From assembly GCA_934513205.1 (NCBI GenBank), contig CAKSWU010000002.1:62001-126000 (forward strand): a DNA stretch of 64,000 nt, read 5' to 3'. This stretch comes from an uncultured Faecalibacterium sp. (GTDB taxonomy: Bacteria > Bacillota > Clostridia > Oscillospirales > Ruminococcaceae). How positions within the stretch are numbered: the first letter of the stretch is position 1; the number at the start of each line of letters is the position of its first letter. Below, in pieces: positions 8,121 through 16,493 of this stretch. The translations under genes were made by a program, and so were the position numbers. The notes under the pieces are model-generated. The model was not told the origin of the DNA. It was given only the letters and a program-made list of their open reading frames with translations, and did not search any database.

Positions 8121-9254
8121 TCAGACGTTGAACAAAAACTCGATGACATCGCCATCGTTGACAACGTACTCCTTGCCCTCGGTGCGCTGCAGGCCCTTGG
8201 CCTTGACGGCGGCGTAGTCGAAGTTGTTGGCTTCCAGGTCCTTGTAGCCGATGACGCTGGCACGGATGAAGCCGCGCTCGAAGTCGCTGTGGATCTTACC
8301 GGCAGCCTGCGGGGCTTTGGTGCCCTTGCGGATGGTCCATGCGCGGCACTCCTTCTTGCCGTCGGTCAGGAAAGAGATCAGACCCAGCAGGTCGTAGCTG
8401 GCAGTGATGAGGTTGTCCAGACCGCTGGCCTCAATGCCCATTTCAGCCAGAAATGCCTTCTTTTCCTCGGGGGAGTAATCCGCGATGTCCTCCTCGGTCT
8501 TGGCGCAGATGGGGATGTAGCGGGCACCCTCCTCCTTGGCGCGGGCAGCCACCAGCGGCACGTACTTGTTGTTCTCGATGCCCTCCATCAGGTCGTCCTC
8601 GCCCACGTTGCAGGCGTACAGCACTGGCTTTGCGCTCAGCAGGCCCATCTCGTGCAGCACGGTCTGCTGCTCGGCATCGCTCTCGTCAAAGTCAAAGCTG
8701 CGGGCGGGCTTGCCGGTGCTCAGGTGGTCGGCCAGCTGCTGCAGCCATGCGGCCTCGGCGGCAGCACCCTTGTTGTTGCCGCTCTTGGCAGCCTTTGCCA
8801 TGCGGCCTGCGCGGTTCTGCACCACTTCCAGGTCCGAGAGGATCAGCTCATAGTCGATGGCGTCAATGTCCGCAATGGGGTCCACGGCCTCGGCCTTGGT
8901 CACGTCCTCCACCACATGGATGATGTTGTCGTCGTCAAAGCAGCGCACCACATGCACGATGGCGTCGCACTCGCGGATGTGGCCCAGGAACTTGTTGCCC
9001 AGGCCGGCACCCTGGCTGGCACCCTTCACCAGACCGGCGATGTCCACGAACTCCACGATGGCGGGGGTCTTTTTGTTGGTCTGCCAGATCTCTGCCAGCT
9101 TGTCCAGACGCTTGTCCGGCACAGCCACGATGCCGGAGTTCGGCTCGATGGTGCAGAAGGGATAGTTGGCGGCCTCCGCGTTCTTGGTGGAGGTGATGGC
9201 GTTGAACAGAGTGGACTTGCCCACGTTGGGCAGGCCGACAATACCTAACTTCAT
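8121..9254 (-). CDS. ychF: YchF/OLA1-family ATPase
   Basis: 377 residues. Obg-related P-loop protein that prefers ATP and associates with ribosomes. Visible: GLPNVGKSTLFNAIT (Walker A) at the N-terminus, FVDIAGLVKGASQGAGLGNKFL (G3/switch region), YACNVGEDD in place of the canonical NKxD specificity motif as is usual for YchF, the central helical region, and a C-terminal TGS domain (VNDGDVIEFLFNV end). The start is ATG 9254, with AAGGAG about 10 bases upstream; a longer open frame to 9296 lacks a ribosome-binding site. Confidence 0.96.
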   Translation of the reverse strand: MKLGIVGLPNVGKSTLFNAITSTKNAEAANYPFCTIEPNSGIVAVPDKRLDKLAEIWQTNKKTPAIVEFVDIAGLVKGASQGAGLGNKFLGHIRECDAIVHVVRCFDDDNIIHVVEDVTKAEAVDPIADIDAIDYELILSDLEVVQNRAGRMAKAAKSGNNKGAAAEAAWLQQLADHLSTGKPARSFDFDESDAEQQTVLHEMGLLSAKPVLYACNVGEDDLMEGIENNKYVPLVAARAKEEGARYIPICAKTEEDIADYSPEEKKAFLAEMGIEASGLDNLITASYDLLGLISFLTDGKKECRAWTIRKGTKAPQAAGKIHSDFERGFIRASVIGYKDLEANNFDYAAVKAKGLQRTEGKEYVVNDGDVIEFLFNV

Positions 9255-9301
9255 ATAAAATACGCTCCTTACACGTTTTTTGGCATAACGATACAATTAT
9301 C

Positions 9302-9330
9302 ATTATACGCGATGAAAACCCGGAGTGCAA
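9302..9330 (-). promoter_or_regulatory. Promoter of ychF
   Basis: Minus strand TTGCAC, 17-base spacer, consensus TATAAT (9302-9307); about 48 bases upstream of the ychF ATG. Confidence 0.8.
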
Positions 9331-9353
9331 GGGGATGGACGCAAAACAACGGA

Positions 9354-9382
9354 TTTACACGGTGGGAGTTCTATATTATACT
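9354..9382 (+). promoter_or_regulatory. Promoter of the UPF0597 gene
   Basis: TTTACA (9354-9359), 17-base spacer, TATACT (9377-9382), about 49 bases before the start codon. Divergent from and adjacent to the ychF promoter. Confidence 0.75.
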
Positions 9383-9430
9383 GTTCTTAAAATACGAACC
9401 GATTTCCGAAAGGAAAGGCAGGAGGATGTT

Positions 9431-10711
9431 ATGGAACGCAACGACCCGCGCTATCAGGCGTACGTGGAAATTTTAAAGGAGGAACTGATCCCGGCGATGG
9501 GCTGCACTGAGCCCATCGCGCTGGCCTATGCGGCGGCAAAAGCCCGCGAGGTGCTGGGGGTGCTGCCGGACAGCGTGCAGCTGCAGGTGAGCGGCAGCAT
9601 CATCAAGAACGTGAAAAGCGTCATCGTGCCCAACACCGGGCACCTGAAGGGCATGGAGGCGGCGGTGGCGGCAGGCATCATCGCCGGTTCCGCCGAGAAG
9701 GAGCTGGAGGTCATCTCGGAGGTCAGCGAGGAAAAGAAGTCTGCCATCCGGGACTATCTGCAGACGGTGCCCATCACCATCGAGCACATCGAACAGGGGC
9801 ATGTGTTCGACATCATCGTCACCGAGCGCTGCGGGCAGGACTATGCCCGGGTGCGCATCGCGGACTACCACACCAACATCTGCCGCATCGAGAAGAACGG
9901 CACGGTGCTGTACGAGGTGCCCCTGCTGGACGAGACCGTGCAGGAGAACGCCCGCGCTGACCGCAGTCTGCTGAATATGCAGGACATCTGGGACTTTGCC
10001 GAGACCGCCGACCTGCGGGACGTGGCAGACCTGCTGGAACGGCAGATCCGCTACAACAACGCCATTGCAGAAGAAGGTCTGCTGGGCGACTACGGTGCCA
10101 ACATCGGGCAGGTGCTGCTGACCACCTACGGCAACGATGTCTCCAACCGCGCAAAAGCCAAGGCCGCCGCCGGCTCCGATGCCCGCATGAACGGCTGCGA
10201 GCTGCCGGTCATCATCAACTCCGGCAGCGGCAATCAGGGCATCACCTGCTCGGTGCCCCTCATCGAGTATGCCAAGGAGCTGCACAGCGGCAAGGAGAAG
10301 CTCTACCGCGCTCTCATCATCTCCAATCTGGTGGCCATCCACGAAAAGACCGGCATCGGCACCCTGTCTGCCTACTGCGGCGCGGTCAGCGCGGGTGCGG
10401 GTGCGGGCGCGGGCATCGTGTACCTGTGCGGCGACGGCTATCAGGCTGCCATCCACACGGTGGTCAACGCCCTTGCCATCGTGTCCGGCATCGTGTGCGA
10501 CGGAGCCAAAGCCTCCTGCGCCGCAAAGATCGCATCCTCGGTGGACGCGGCGCTGCTGGGCTACAACATGTACAAGTGTCATCAGGAATTCAAGGGCGGC
10601 GACGGCATCGTGATGAAGGACATCGAGACCACCATCAAGGGCATCGGACGTCTGGGCAAGGACGGGATGCGGGAGACCAACGAAGAGATCATCCGGCTGA
10701 TGATCGAGTAA
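9431..10711 (+). CDS. UPF0597/CyuA-family L-cysteine desulfidase or L-serine dehydratase-like protein
   Basis: 426 residues. Family members (E. coli YhaM/CyuA, archaeal CdsB) are iron-sulfur enzymes that degrade L-cysteine to pyruvate, ammonia and sulfide. The N-terminus has the invariant AMGCTEPIALAYAAA with the proposed active-site Cys, then KNVKSVIVPNTGHLKGMEAA, and a Cys-containing C-terminal half (NSGSGNQGITCSVP, YCGAVSAGAGAGAGI, GIVCDGAKASCAAKI) that could hold the cluster ligands. The ATG at 9431 follows AGGAGGATGTT; upstream in-frame codons carry no homology. It has its own promoter and no adjacent cysteine transporter. Confidence 0.85.
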   Translation: MERNDPRYQAYVEILKEELIPAMGCTEPIALAYAAAKAREVLGVLPDSVQLQVSGSIIKNVKSVIVPNTGHLKGMEAAVAAGIIAGSAEKELEVISEVSEEKKSAIRDYLQTVPITIEHIEQGHVFDIIVTERCGQDYARVRIADYHTNICRIEKNGTVLYEVPLLDETVQENARADRSLLNMQDIWDFAETADLRDVADLLERQIRYNNAIAEEGLLGDYGANIGQVLLTTYGNDVSNRAKAKAAAGSDARMNGCELPVIINSGSGNQGITCSVPLIEYAKELHSGKEKLYRALIISNLVAIHEKTGIGTLSAYCGAVSAGAGAGAGIVYLCGDGYQAAIHTVVNALAIVSGIVCDGAKASCAAKIASSVDAALLGYNMYKCHQEFKGGDGIVMKDIETTIKGIGRLGKDGMRETNEEIIRLMIE

Positions 10712-10748
10712 GGCCGGGCGTGTTGTGAAAAAATCATACAAAACCTTC

Positions 10749-10798
10749 TTTATTTTGTCATAACTCTTCCGTATAATAGGAAGTGGAATACTTTGTCA
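10749..10798 (+). promoter_or_regulatory. Promoter region of the two-component operon, with TTTGTCA direct repeats
   Basis: TATAAT at 10772-10777 with a weak TTTATT -35 17 bases upstream. Two TTTGTCA copies (10754-10760 and 10792-10798), 38 bases apart, flank the -10. They could be binding sites, but nothing beyond their symmetry around the promoter supports that. Confidence 0.45.
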
Positions 10799-10845
10799 CA
10801 AGGCCCGAAAGGGCCGGAACATACAGAATTGGGGAGGAAACCACT

Positions 10846-11544
10846 ATGGCCAACGAAAAGATCCTTGTCGTGGACGACGATACCAACATCTGCGAGCTGC
10901 TGCGGCTGTACCTGACCAAGGAGGGCTATCAGGTCACGGTGGCAAACGATGGCGAGGAAGGTCTGGAAAAATTCAACGAGACCAAGCCCGACATGGTGCT
11001 GCTGGATGTGATGATGCCCCGCATGGACGGTCTGGAGGTCTGCCGCCGCATCCGCAAGGCGGGCAACACCCCGGTGATGATGCTGACCGCCAAGGGCGAG
11101 ACCTTCGACAAGGTGCTGGGTTTGGAGCTGGGCGCAGATGATTACATGGTCAAGCCCTTTGACGCCAAAGAGGTGGTGGCCCGCATCAAGGCGGTGCTGC
11201 GCCGCTGCCAGACCACCACAGCAGCTGCCGAGAGCACCGAAGGGGTCATCGAGTTCGACAACCTCCGTCTGGACATGAACAGCTACGAGCTGCGGGTCAA
11301 GGGCAAGGTGGTAGAGGCTCCCCCCAAGGAGCTGGAGCTGCTGAACTGTCTGGCCTCCCACCCCAACCGGGTCTACACCCGCGACCAGCTGCTGGACGAG
11401 GTGTGGGGCTTTGAGTATTACGGCGACAGCCGCACCATCGACGTGCACGTCAAGCGCCTGCGCGAGAAGCTGGCAGGTGCGTCCGACAAGTGGGAGCTGA
11501 AGACCGTGTGGGGCGTGGGCTATAAATTCGAGGTGCGTTCGTAA
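10846..11544 (+). CDS. OmpR/PhoB-family response regulator
   Basis: 232 residues. Receiver domain (1-~120) with ILVVDDDTN acidic pocket, phosphoacceptor Asp in VLLDVMMPRMDG, the switch Thr in MMLTAKGE and Lys in DDYMVKPF. A winged-helix DNA-binding domain follows (~130-230) with PPKELELLNCLA, VYTRDQLLDEVWG and SRTIDVHVKRLREKL. The ATG at 10846 follows GGGGAGGAAA; the frame is open further upstream through the promoter. The stop codon overlaps the kinase start (TAATG). The regulon is not evident from neighbours. Confidence 0.93.
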   Translation: MANEKILVVDDDTNICELLRLYLTKEGYQVTVANDGEEGLEKFNETKPDMVLLDVMMPRMDGLEVCRRIRKAGNTPVMMLTAKGETFDKVLGLELGADDYMVKPFDAKEVVARIKAVLRRCQTTTAAAESTEGVIEFDNLRLDMNSYELRVKGKVVEAPPKELELLNCLASHPNRVYTRDQLLDEVWGFEYYGDSRTIDVHVKRLREKLAGASDKWELKTVWGVGYKFEVRS

Positions 11545-13073
11545 TGCGCAAGAGTATCTCCACGGCGTTCTTCTCGCTGGTGTCCACCCTGATGGTGCTG
11601 GGCATCGTGCTGATGGGCTGCTCAGAGTGGGTGCTGTTCAAGAATTATTTTGCGAAGGACCGCTACGAAACGCTGGACCAGGTAGTGAACGTTGCCAAGC
11701 GTACCGCAGAGTATCTGGTAAACAGCGAGGCCATGCCGCAGGGCGCAGAGCTGGACGCGCTGAACACCAAGCTGGAGATCATCGGCGAGAGCGCGGAAGC
11801 GTATCTGTTCTTCACCGACGGGCAGGGCAATGTGCTCATTGCCTCCGATCCGGACAAGCTCACCACCGGCACCGTGCCGCTGGACATCTGCCGGCGGGCC
11901 AACGCGGTGGCAGACCCGGACACCCGGCACTACCATGACTTTGGGGATCTGGGCGGTGCGCTGACCGAGAAAAGCTATATCTCGGTGGTGCAGACCACCG
12001 ATGGCCGCAGTCAGTTCAGCGGCTGGCTGTTTTTGTGCTCCTCCGGTGAGCAGTTCACTGCCTTCAAGCAGCAGTTCTGGTCCAACTTCCTCATGTCCGC
12101 CTGCATGATGCTGCTGTGCGCCAGCGTGCTGACCCGGCTGCTGATGCGCAGCCTGACCGACCCGCTGCAAAAAGTCACGGATGCCGCCCAGCGCTTCGGC
12201 GGCGGCGACCTCTCCGTCCGCGTGGAAGGGGTGGAGGGCGATGGCGAGGTAGCAGACCTTGCCCGCACCTTCAACCAGATGGCGGAGAATATCCAGTCCA
12301 ACGATAACTCCCGGGGACAGTTCATGGGCAACATTGCCCACGAGCTGCGTACCCCCATGACCACCATCAAGGGCTTCGTGGACGGCATTCTGGACGGCAC
12401 GATTCCGCCCGACATGCAGAACCACTACCTGCAGCTGGTCAGCGAGGAGACCGGGCGTCTGGCACGGCTGATCCAGAACATGCTGGACCTGTCCAAGCTG
12501 GAAAGCGGGGAATACCAGATGAATGCCCGGATGTTCAACATCTGGGAGACTATCACCGGGGTGGCCCTGTCGGCAGAGCAGCGCATCAACGATGGCATGA
12601 TCGAGATCGAGGGCCTGACCATGGACGAGAAGGTGCTGGTGTATGCCGACCCTGACCTGATCCATCAGGTGACCTATAACCTGCTGGACAACGCCATCAA
12701 GTTCACCCCGGCGGGCGGCACCATCCGCTTCCATGTGGAAAAGCTTGGCCCGGAGGCCGAGATCTCCATCTGGAACTCCGGTCAGGGCATCAGCCCGGAG
12801 GCGCTGCCCTATGTGTTCCAGCGATTCTACAAAGAGGACCGCTCCCGGGGCCTGCACGCCCGCGGCGCAGGACTGGGACTGAACATCTGCAAGGTGCTGG
12901 TGAACCTGTCCGGCGGACAGATCCGGGTGGAGAGCCAGCAGGGCGAGTGGTGCCGGTTCGTGTTCACCCTGCCCACTGTGGCACCCAACCCCGGCGGCAT
13001 GAAGCGCCTGCCCTCAGAAGCCGGCGGCGAGCCTGCCGTGGCAGACCCCGCCAGCATGAAGCCGGTAGGATGA
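11544..13073 (+). CDS. Membrane sensor histidine kinase
   Basis: 509 residues. One N-terminal membrane segment (~9-30), an extracytoplasmic sensor region of ~140 residues, a second membrane segment (~185-200), HAMP linker (TDPLQKVTDAAQRFGGGDLSV), HisKA with phospho-acceptor His in NIAHELRTPMTTIKGF, and HATPase with the N box (LLDNAIKF), G1 (SGQGISPE) and G2 (ARGAGLGLNI). The ~35-residue Pro/Gly-rich tail is unusual. Partner of the response regulator by one-base overlap; a terminator follows immediately. Confidence 0.93.
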   Translation: MRKSISTAFFSLVSTLMVLGIVLMGCSEWVLFKNYFAKDRYETLDQVVNVAKRTAEYLVNSEAMPQGAELDALNTKLEIIGESAEAYLFFTDGQGNVLIASDPDKLTTGTVPLDICRRANAVADPDTRHYHDFGDLGGALTEKSYISVVQTTDGRSQFSGWLFLCSSGEQFTAFKQQFWSNFLMSACMMLLCASVLTRLLMRSLTDPLQKVTDAAQRFGGGDLSVRVEGVEGDGEVADLARTFNQMAENIQSNDNSRGQFMGNIAHELRTPMTTIKGFVDGILDGTIPPDMQNHYLQLVSEETGRLARLIQNMLDLSKLESGEYQMNARMFNIWETITGVALSAEQRINDGMIEIEGLTMDEKVLVYADPDLIHQVTYNLLDNAIKFTPAGGTIRFHVEKLGPEAEISIWNSGQGISPEALPYVFQRFYKEDRSRGLHARGAGLGLNICKVLVNLSGGQIRVESQQGEWCRFVFTLPTVAPNPGGMKRLPSEAGGEPAVADPASMKPVG

Positions 13074-13077
13074 CCGT

Positions 13078-13119
13078 ACAGCCAGACTGTCCCATGGAGC
13101 GGGGCGGTCTGGCTGTTTT
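13078..13119 (+). terminator. Terminator of the two-component operon
   Basis: ACAGCCAGAC (13078-13087) pairs with GTCTGGCTGT (13107-13116), followed by TTTTG. Confidence 0.8.
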
Positions 13120-13158
13120 GGCGTTGGGGGGCGCCGCCGGTGACCGGGCAGCGTCCTT

Positions 13159-13242
13159 GCCCTCTCCGTCATTGCTGCGCGATGCCGGATCCCCCCTTTT
13201 GCCGCTGGGCGGCATCTTCCCCCGGCCGGGGGAAGCCTTCCG
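13159..13242. repeat. Chimeric repeat fragment (family 1 arm joined to family 2 hairpin)
   Basis: Starts with the GCCCTCTCCGTCATTGCTGC arm of family 1 and ends with CTTCCCCCGGCCGGGGGAAG, the hairpin of family 2. It occupies part of the 380-base gap between the kinase and rpe; the remainder holds the terminator and the rpe promoter. Confidence 0.65.
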
Positions 13243-13324
13243 CATAGCTGCAAGGTTTGTGCAGCCCGCTTTATGGACATTTTGTGCGATTTACGACTTT
13301 TCGGTGAAAAAGCCGTTGGCGGGT

Positions 13325-13353
13325 TTGATTTTTTGTTCGTTTTCATGTAAACT
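13325..13353 (+). promoter_or_regulatory. Putative promoter of the rpe-RnfDEA-like operon
   Basis: TTGATT (13325-13330), 17-base spacer, TAAACT (13348-13353). The first start codon (rpe) is about 100 bases downstream. Confidence 0.6.
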
Positions 13354-13455
13354 AAAGGGTATCCATGCCCATGCGTTTTTTGCCCCGGAAAACCCCGGAG
13401 CGGTGCAACGGATTGGAAACTTTATTTTTAAATAAACGGAGCGTAGAGATATATT

Positions 13456-14106
13456 ATGGCAATCGTAAGTCCTTCGATCCTTTCGGCTGATTTTGGCAAA
13501 CTGGGTGCGGACTGCCGCATGGTGCTGGACGCCGGTGCGCAGATGCTGCACTATGACGTGATGGACGGGCACTTTGTGCCCAACATCAGCTTTGGCGTGC
13601 CGGTGCTCAAAAGCCTGCACAAGTCGCTGCCGGATGCCTTTTATGACGTGCATCTGATGATCAGCCATCCGCTGCAGTACGCCGAGCCTTTCATCAAGGC
13701 AGGGGCAACGCTGTACAACTTCCATCTGGAATGCGAGGACGACATCCGGGCCACCCTCGATGCTGTGAAGGCGCTGGGCTGCAAGACGGGCCTGACCATC
13801 AAGCCCGGCACCTCGGCCGAGGCGTTGGAGCCGTGGCTGGACCAGCTGGACCTGATCCTGGTGATGAGCGTGGAGCCGGGCTTTGGCGGGCAGAAGTTCA
13901 TGCCCTTGGCGCTGGACAAGCTGCGCTGGCTCAAAGCCCGGCGCGAAGCACGCGGCCTGTCCTACCTGCTGGAGGTGGACGGCGGCGTGGACAGCACCAC
14001 CGCCCCCCTGTGCGTGGAGGCCGGTGCCGATGTTCTGGTGGCGGGCAGCGCGGTGTTCGGCGCGGCAGACCCCGCTGCCGCAGTGCAGAGCCTTGCCGCC
14101 CTTTGA
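13456..14106 (+). CDS. rpe: Ribulose-phosphate 3-epimerase
   Basis: 216 residues, normal size. Interconverts ribulose-5-P and xylulose-5-P. TIM-barrel motifs: SPSILSADFGKL, the metal-binding HYDVMDGHFVPNISFG, YDVHLMISHP, LVMSVEPGFGGQKF and LEVDGGVDSTTAPLCVEAGADVLVAGSAVFG with the second catalytic Asp. First gene of a plus-strand run with small gaps (12 bases to the RnfD-like gene) that continues to rlmA. Confidence 0.96.
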   Translation: MAIVSPSILSADFGKLGADCRMVLDAGAQMLHYDVMDGHFVPNISFGVPVLKSLHKSLPDAFYDVHLMISHPLQYAEPFIKAGATLYNFHLECEDDIRATLDAVKALGCKTGLTIKPGTSAEALEPWLDQLDLILVMSVEPGFGGQKFMPLALDKLRWLKARREARGLSYLLEVDGGVDSTTAPLCVEAGADVLVAGSAVFGAADPAAAVQSLAAL

Positions 14107-14118
14107 GAGGTGTCGTTT

Positions 14119-15138
14119 ATGGATGAATCTTTGATCCGGGAACAGGAGCAGCAGCTGCAAAAGACCGGCCGCTATTATAAGCACATCTGCTGGATGGCGG
14201 TGCCTCTGCTGTGCATGTCCTGCTTTTTGTATGGGCCGCGTCCGCTGCTGCTGTGCGCCATCGCGGTGCTGACCGGCAACCTGTGCGACCGTCTGGTGTC
14301 GCTGCTGCGCCACCGGGTCTACCAGACCGGCGATCTTTCCAACGAGAGCTTTGCGCTGCTCATCGCCCTGCTGATGCCCGCCACGGTGGACATCTATGTG
14401 CTGGTGGCGGCGGTGCTTGCCGGTGTGTTCATCGGCAAGGAGGTGTTCGGCGGCTACGGCAGCTACCCCTTCCACCCCGCAGCCGTGGGCTATGTGGTGG
14501 CGGCGGTCTCCTGGCCGGAGCAGGTGTTCCAGTATCCCCAGCCTTACGTCCAGATCCCGCTGTGGAACGCTTCTGCGGTGCCGGTGTCCAGCGCCATCGA
14601 GGACACCCTGCGCAGCGGCGGCGTGCTGAACCTCAGCTCGCTGGCGCTGGGTCTGGGCGAATATGCCGCCCCCATGGGCACCGGTGCGGCGGCGGTGATC
14701 GCGGCGTGCGGGCTGTTTTTGTGGGTCCAGAAGGACATCCGCATCAGCGCGTCCCTGAGCTTTCTTGCCACCTGCGCGCTCATCGCCTTCTTCTTCCCGC
14801 GGCAGGTGGGTCTGGCAGACAGCGCCATGCTGGTCAACGCCCTGCCCCGCCTGCGCTGCGTGCGGGACGAGCTGCTGACCGGCGCCATCCTGTTCAGCGC
14901 GGTGTTCCTGCTCAACGAGCCTTACACCTGTGCCCATCACCGGCTGGGACGCATCCTGTACGGTGTGCTGGTGGGCCTGGTGTCCATGGGTTTCCGGTAT
15001 TACGGCGTCTACGAGACCGGCGTGTGCTTTGCGCTGGTGGTGGTCAACAGCGTGTCGGCGTGGATCGACCGCACCGAGACCCGGCTGTATCGGCTTCTCC
15101 ATCCGCAGGCCGGAACAGGGAAGGAGGGCGCACGATGA
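14119..15138 (+). CDS. RnfD/NqrB-like membrane protein lacking the flavin-attachment Thr
   Basis: 339 residues, many membrane segments. Aligns along its length with RnfD by eye: GGYGSYPFHPAAVGYV (RnfD GGLGxNPFNPAMxGY), GTGAAAVIAACGLFLWVQKDIRISASLSFL, and the C-terminal LLTGAILFSAVFLLNEPYT followed by GRILYGVLVG. In RnfD an S-x-A-T motif carries covalently bound FMN on Thr; here the matching segment reads VSSAIEDT, with Ile160 in the Thr position. The start at 14119 follows GAGAGG; the stop overlaps the RnfE-like start (ATGA). No RnfB, RnfC or RnfG gene is present nearby. Family membership is clear; a conventional electron-transport role is doubtful. Confidence 0.8.
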   Translation: MDESLIREQEQQLQKTGRYYKHICWMAVPLLCMSCFLYGPRPLLLCAIAVLTGNLCDRLVSLLRHRVYQTGDLSNESFALLIALLMPATVDIYVLVAAVLAGVFIGKEVFGGYGSYPFHPAAVGYVVAAVSWPEQVFQYPQPYVQIPLWNASAVPVSSAIEDTLRSGGVLNLSSLALGLGEYAAPMGTGAAAVIAACGLFLWVQKDIRISASLSFLATCALIAFFFPRQVGLADSAMLVNALPRLRCVRDELLTGAILFSAVFLLNEPYTCAHHRLGRILYGVLVGLVSMGFRYYGVYETGVCFALVVVNSVSAWIDRTETRLYRLLHPQAGTGKEGAR

Positions 15139-15857
15139 AACGATCTACCGCAGAACTCATTGCAAAAGACCCCGCCAAGTTTGCCCATCACGACCGGGTG
15201 TTCCTGAACAACCCCGTGGTCATGCAGGGCATGGGTCTGGCCCCGCTGGTGGTGCTTGCCACCAGCGGACAGAACGCGGTGATGCTGGCAGCTGCCGTGA
15301 CGCTGCTGCTGGTGCCCTCCCGCCTGCTGGCCTGCCTGCTCAGCCGCCTTGTCCCCCTGCGGGACGAGGACCCCTCGGAGGAGGAGCTGCACAAAAAGCT
15401 GCTGCCCCGGGCGCTGGTGTACGCCTTCAGCACCGCGGTGGTGTATCTGGCGGCTTACCCCATCCTGAACGCCGTATTCGGCACCAGACTGCTGAGTCTG
15501 GGCATCTACCTGCCCATGCTCACGGTGGAGCCGCTGCTGACCTATCGGTTTGGCCGCGTGCAGGAGACCCCGCGCAAGGCGGTGTCCAAGGGCATCCGCA
15601 TCACGGTGGGCTACGCACTGCTGCTGTTGCTGCTGGGCTGCGTGCGGGAATGGTTGTCGGCGGGCACCGTGTTCGGCACCGCCGTGGGTCCCCGCGCCAC
15701 CCTGCCCATGGCAAGCATGCCGGCGGGCGGCTTTATCGTGCTGGGGGTGCTGTGTGCCGTCTGGCGAGCACTGGCCCAGAAACGCCGGGAATATCTGGAA
15801 AAAGAAGCCCGCAGCGTTTTGGAAGTGGACCGTCAGAAGGGGGGCCGTGAAGCATGA
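15135..15857 (+). CDS. RnfE/NqrD-like membrane protein lacking cluster cysteines
   Basis: 240 residues with about six hydrophobic segments. By eye it matches RnfE: FLNNPVVMQGMGLAPLVVLATS corresponds to NNxxLVQLLGLCPLLAVTS, and SLGIYLPMLTVEPLLTYRFGR to SLGIFIPLIVTNCxVxGRA; LPPGAF-like ASMPAGGFIVLGVL ends the core. In RnfE/RnfA (NqrD/NqrE) the Cys of GLCP and of TNC help bind an iron-sulfur cluster within the membrane. Here they are Ala36 and Pro133. A ~30-residue charged insertion (~73-92) is present. Start and stop both overlap neighbours by four bases, so translation is coupled. Confidence 0.78.
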   Translation: MKRSTAELIAKDPAKFAHHDRVFLNNPVVMQGMGLAPLVVLATSGQNAVMLAAAVTLLLVPSRLLACLLSRLVPLRDEDPSEEELHKKLLPRALVYAFSTAVVYLAAYPILNAVFGTRLLSLGIYLPMLTVEPLLTYRFGRVQETPRKAVSKGIRITVGYALLLLLLGCVREWLSAGTVFGTAVGPRATLPMASMPAGGFIVLGVLCAVWRALAQKRREYLEKEARSVLEVDRQKGGREA

Positions 15858-16468
15858 AAGACGTCGTGACCGCTTCGGCGGTGTTCTTCAATTATGCACT
15901 GCTGGCGATGTTTGCACAAAATGCCATCTTCACACGCGCACTGGGCGTGTCCCGTCTGGTGCAGCTGGTGGGCGATGACCGCACCCGCGGCTGGCTGTTC
16001 GGCCTGCAGCTGTGCATCACGCAGGTGCTGGTGGCCCCGCTGGCATGGTGTGTCGGCCACCAATGGCTTGCCCCGCTGCCCAACCGCGCCCAGCTGCGTC
16101 CGCTGGCCTACATCGCCTGCATCGCGGTGGTGTGCCTGCTGGAGCATCTGGTGCTCTGGGCTGCAAAGAGCGTGCCTTACCGCAGCGTGCTGCTGCGCAT
16201 CGTGCCGCTGGCAGGGCTGAACAGCTGTGTGCTGGGCACCGTGCTGGTGGAGCGCACCCAGAGCTTTACGCTGGGGCAGAGCCTTGGCTTTGGCCTTGGC
16301 AGCGGCGTGGGCTATCTGCTGGCGGTGCTGCTGGCAAAGGAGGCCCGTGTCCGCCTGCGCAGCAGCGCCATCCCGGAGGCCTTCCGGGGCATGCCCATCG
16401 CGTTGGTGTACATCGGTGTGCTGGCGCTGGCGATCTATGGTTTTACCGGACATTCCGTGATCCTGTAA
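15854..16468 (+). CDS. RnfA/NqrE-like membrane protein with altered cluster cysteines
   Basis: 204 residues, about six membrane segments. Matches RnfA: AQNAIFTRALGVSRLV aligns with VNNFVLVKFLGLCPF without gaps, IVPLAGLNSCVLG with FLPLITTNCAVLG, and AFRGMPIALVYIGVLALAIYGFTG with the conserved RnfA end. The first cluster Cys is Ser33; the second Cys is displaced by one position (Ser124-Cys125 instead of Cys-Ala). With the RnfE-like partner, at most one of four cluster cysteines survives. Ends 25 bases before the DUF4015 gene. Confidence 0.8.
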   Translation: MKDVVTASAVFFNYALLAMFAQNAIFTRALGVSRLVQLVGDDRTRGWLFGLQLCITQVLVAPLAWCVGHQWLAPLPNRAQLRPLAYIACIAVVCLLEHLVLWAAKSVPYRSVLLRIVPLAGLNSCVLGTVLVERTQSFTLGQSLGFGLGSGVGYLLAVLLAKEARVRLRSSAIPEAFRGMPIALVYIGVLALAIYGFTGHSVIL

Positions 16469-16493
16469 GTCGGACAGGGGAGGAGGATCGACA

